DNA from: 43-108 sp001915545 | GTDB taxonomy: Bacteria; Bacteroidota; Bacteroidia; Bacteroidales; Bacteroidaceae | NCBI GenBank assembly: GCA_902491215.1 | Contig: CABUGV010000008.1 | Span: forward strand, 1 to 64,000 | Direction of reading: 5' to 3' | Length of the DNA stretch: 64,000 nucleotides | In this document: piece by piece, positions 62,267 through 64,000 of the stretch | Layout: every line of letters begins with the position of its first letter | Position numbering within the stretch: position 1 is the first letter of the stretch | Notes under the pieces: generated by a model | What the model saw: only the letters and a program-made list of their open reading frames with translations | The model's database searches: none | Told to the model about the DNA's origin: nothing | Translations under genes and position numbers: made by a program

Positions 62267-62790
62267 CTGTTCAAAATACCCCTCTGATTTGATGTAATCG
62301 ATTCACAAATAAAGACTATGGCAGTAGAAAGTACTGTTCCGCCAAATATAGCCATCAGCGCCATTCGCCAATCCGACACACTGAAGGCTTCCAGAATATA
62401 GAATGCGGCATGCAGTACCAGCATAGAAGAAAACAGATATGTGGCATACAACCATATCCCCATGGTATGCATGCCGGGCTCAAAGTCGTCTGCCGCATCG
62501 CGCGGAGTAAATATGCCCAGAAGCGACGGCTGTACAAACGCAAGAAGCGTACAGCTTGCAGCTCCCATACCCAATGTATTTGAAAACATGTCGAACAGCA
62601 GCCCCACAAAAAAGCCCACAAGCATTACGCCAATCCTTGAGGCTCCTCTCCGAGTATAGATTATCATGTAACCTATCAACAGAGGAGTTATGCAGTCAAA
62701 CAGATGTATGTTGTTAAGCAGCAGAACCTGTATAGCCAATATAACAGCCATGACAGCCAACCGCCTCAAAAAAGCAAAATCCATAATCAT
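62263..62790 (-). CDS. mreD: rod shape-determining protein MreD
   Basis: This 175-residue hydrophobic protein has about five spans (FLRRLAVMAVILAIQVLLLNNI, LLIGYMIIYTRRG, VGFFVGLLFDMFSNTLGMGAASCTL, AAFYILEAFSV, VLSTAIVFI). Position between mreC and mrdA with 4-base overlaps on both sides identifies MreD, which is poorly conserved in sequence. Confidence 0.93.
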   Translation of the reverse strand: MIMDFAFLRRLAVMAVILAIQVLLLNNIHLFDCITPLLIGYMIIYTRRGASRIGVMLVGFFVGLLFDMFSNTLGMGAASCTLLAFVQPSLLGIFTPRDAADDFEPGMHTMGIWLYATYLFSSMLVLHAAFYILEAFSVSDWRMALMAIFGGTVLSTAIVFICESITSNQRGILNR

Positions 62791-63632
62791 TCATTTATAG
62801 CCAATGAGTCGGCCTTGTGTTCAAGCGCCTCTCTCTCTGGATTTCTGTAATTCGTAATTACACTGACATTCTGCAAAGTAGAAAAGTCTGTGAACAACTT
62901 TATTCTAAGCCTATAGGCCTGTCCATCAGATGCATCCTGGACATTGAGTACCTGTCCGATAGGTATACCTACAGGAAATACTGCAGAATATCCGCTTGTC
63001 TCTACTATTTCCCCACGTTTAACGCCGGCATGACGAGGAACATCTGTAACATAGGCTATATTGACAGCACCGCGCTCCCACGACAAAGAACCGAAATAAC
63101 GTGTATTCTTGACCCTGCAGCTCACACTGGACTTGACGTTAAGCAAGGGTACCACTATCGAGTAGTGATCGGAAGACATATAAACAATTCCGACAACTCC
63201 GCTCGAACACACTACTCCCATCTCAGGGCCAACGCCGTCAGCACGTCCCTTGTCGATTGTCATGAGATTATTATTCTTATGCAGAGTCGCACCGACAACC
63301 TTGGCATCGACATACTTAAGCCCTGTTCCGGCCGAATGCATTCTGGTTGTGTCTGCCGACAGCGAATCAAGCTGTGCCTCGAGCCTTGCCACACGGTCGC
63401 GAAGCCTGACATTATCTCTGTTAAGACCTTCATTGACAGTCTGCAGGTCAAGATATGAGGCAATATCGCTGGAAAGCTTCATGATGCTTCCAACGACATA
63501 ATTGGCGGAAGTGAAATACACACTTCCCTGATAATTATTGAATCTGAAGAGCATAACAAGGCTGAATGCTTCCAAAATCAAGAAAACAAACCAATGGCTT
63601 CGCCTTATTATGAAATCAAGCAGATTACGCAT
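62787..63632 (-). CDS. mreC: rod shape-determining protein MreC
   Basis: This 281-residue bitopic protein has one N-terminal span (WFVFLILEAFSLVMLFRF), a coiled coil (about 60-95, NRDNVRLRDRVARLEAQLDSL), and the beta-rich MreC core (VGPEMGVVCSSGVVGIVYMSSDHYSIVVPLL; GEIVETSGYSAVFPVGIPIGQV). It links MreB to PBP2/RodA in the periplasm. It overlaps mreD by 4 bases and is 111 bases after mreB. Confidence 0.95.
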   Translation of the reverse strand: MRNLLDFIIRRSHWFVFLILEAFSLVMLFRFNNYQGSVYFTSANYVVGSIMKLSSDIASYLDLQTVNEGLNRDNVRLRDRVARLEAQLDSLSADTTRMHSAGTGLKYVDAKVVGATLHKNNNLMTIDKGRADGVGPEMGVVCSSGVVGIVYMSSDHYSIVVPLLNVKSSVSCRVKNTRYFGSLSWERGAVNIAYVTDVPRHAGVKRGEIVETSGYSAVFPVGIPIGQVLNVQDASDGQAYRLRIKLFTDFSTLQNVSVITNYRNPEREALEHKADSLAINE

Positions 63633-63667
63633 AGACGTTTATAAAAAGAACTATCCCTAATTGCACA

Positions 63668-63705
63668 TTCAGCATGGCCGTATCACTGCTGTCGGCCATG
63701 CTGAA
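63668..63705. terminator. hairpin between mreB and mreC
   Basis: TTCAGCATGGCCG (63668-63680) and CGGCCATGCTGAA (63693-63705) form a 13-bp perfect stem without a T-tract. It may set different mRNA levels for mreB and the mreC-rodA genes by partial termination or by protecting the mreB 3' end. Confidence 0.6.
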
Positions 63706-63743
63706 CATTTATAACTATCTATCAATATACAATCCATACACCA

Positions 63744-64000
63744 TCATCTCATCAGGAATGAGAAGTTGTGCACGTTCTTAAGAGCAATTCCAGTACCTTT
63801 GGCCACACTGTGCAGAGGATCCTCGGCAATATGGAACGGAATCTTAATCTTGTCGGTCAATCTCTTGTCGAGACCGCGAAGGAGAGCACCTCCACCAGTC
63901 AACCATATTCCGTTCTTCACAATATCTGCATAAAGTTCAGGAGGAGTATTCTCCAAAGCACTAAGTACAGCAGTTTCAATCTTGGCAACAGACTTGTCGA
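63744..64000 (-). CDS. mreB: rod shape-determining protein MreB, 3' part only
   Basis: Only the last 85 residues are in the window, and the gene continues past base 64000. The frame reads DKSVAKIETAVLSALENTPP and onward, with the actin-fold signature NGIWLTGGGALLRGLDKRL and the ending EDPLHSVAKGTGIALKN. MreB filaments direct side-wall synthesis. It is the upstream member of the mreB-C-D-mrdA-rodA cluster. Confidence 0.95.
   Translation of the reverse strand, partial: DKSVAKIETAVLSALENTPPELYADIVKNGIWLTGGGALLRGLDKRLTDKIKIPFHIAEDPLHSVAKGTGIALKNVHNFSFLMR

Noticed and set aside
1..64000. CRISPR arrays, rRNA genes, complete insertion sequences
   Set aside because: No regularly spaced repeats, rRNA signatures or transposase genes were seen.

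Overview
The window looks like a chromosome segment of a Bacteroidales bacterium, probably a gut Bacteroidaceae/Prevotellaceae member. The signs are: Bacteroides-type promoters (TTTG, about 19 bp, TAnnTTTG) before many genes; few Shine-Dalgarno sequences; many lipoproteins and Bacteroidota outer-membrane proteins (PorT-like, GldH); the gene order trpBEGDCFA; and a Bacteroidota-type tyrosine recombinase. The genetic code is standard.

Layout. 1-4.4 kb: a LacI-family regulator with a candidate auto-operator, a 15-residue-repeat surface protein, and a LytTR two-component pair whose kinase has an in-frame TGA. 4.5-11.3 kb (minus): the trp operon, led by a WWW-containing leader peptide and an attenuator; trpE carries a +1 frameshift. 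11.5-18.1 kb (minus): three secreted proteins suggesting polysaccharide use (alpha/beta-hydrolase-like, alginate-lyase-like, and a protein with a C-terminal sorting-type domain). Two of them share an upstream direct-repeat element. 18.4-18.9 kb: a sigma-54 promoter with inverted repeats upstream and a 29-residue membrane protein. 19.0-20.6 kb: two envelope proteins. 20.7-21.2 kb: a structured region with no gene, probably an RNA on the minus strand. 21.4-25.9 kb: a TPP-riboswitch operon thiD-thiE-thiC-thi4, where a THI4-type thiazole synthase with His in place of the sulfur-donor Cys stands in for ThiSGHF.

26-43.4 kb is mostly housekeeping: a tyrosine/tryptophan-rich lipoprotein, a CAT-anticodon tRNA, a ferredoxin-nitroreductase, LptF/G, ribBA, an aminotransferase, a small ferredoxin, PorT-like, a GT2 enzyme, radC, a DUF59 protein, lpxH, ackA and pta, cdaA and folP, murF, and a MaoC dehydratase. 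44-49.7 kb: a tyrosine recombinase, a 14-bp inverted repeat pair enclosing an outward-facing promoter, and an 1180-residue coiled-coil surface lipoprotein. I read this as a phase-variable module currently in the OFF orientation. 49.9-54.6 kb: arginine genes argR, GNAT, argG, argC, argD. 54.8-58.9 kb: metF, holB, ricT-like, gldH. 58.9-64 kb (minus): the cell-shape cluster mreB (partial), mreC, mreD, mrdA, rodA.

Regulation is the most striking theme: a ribosome-stalling attenuator, a riboswitch, a likely DNA inversion switch, a sigma-54 promoter, and several palindromic operators. All of this was read by eye; no database search or folding program was run.
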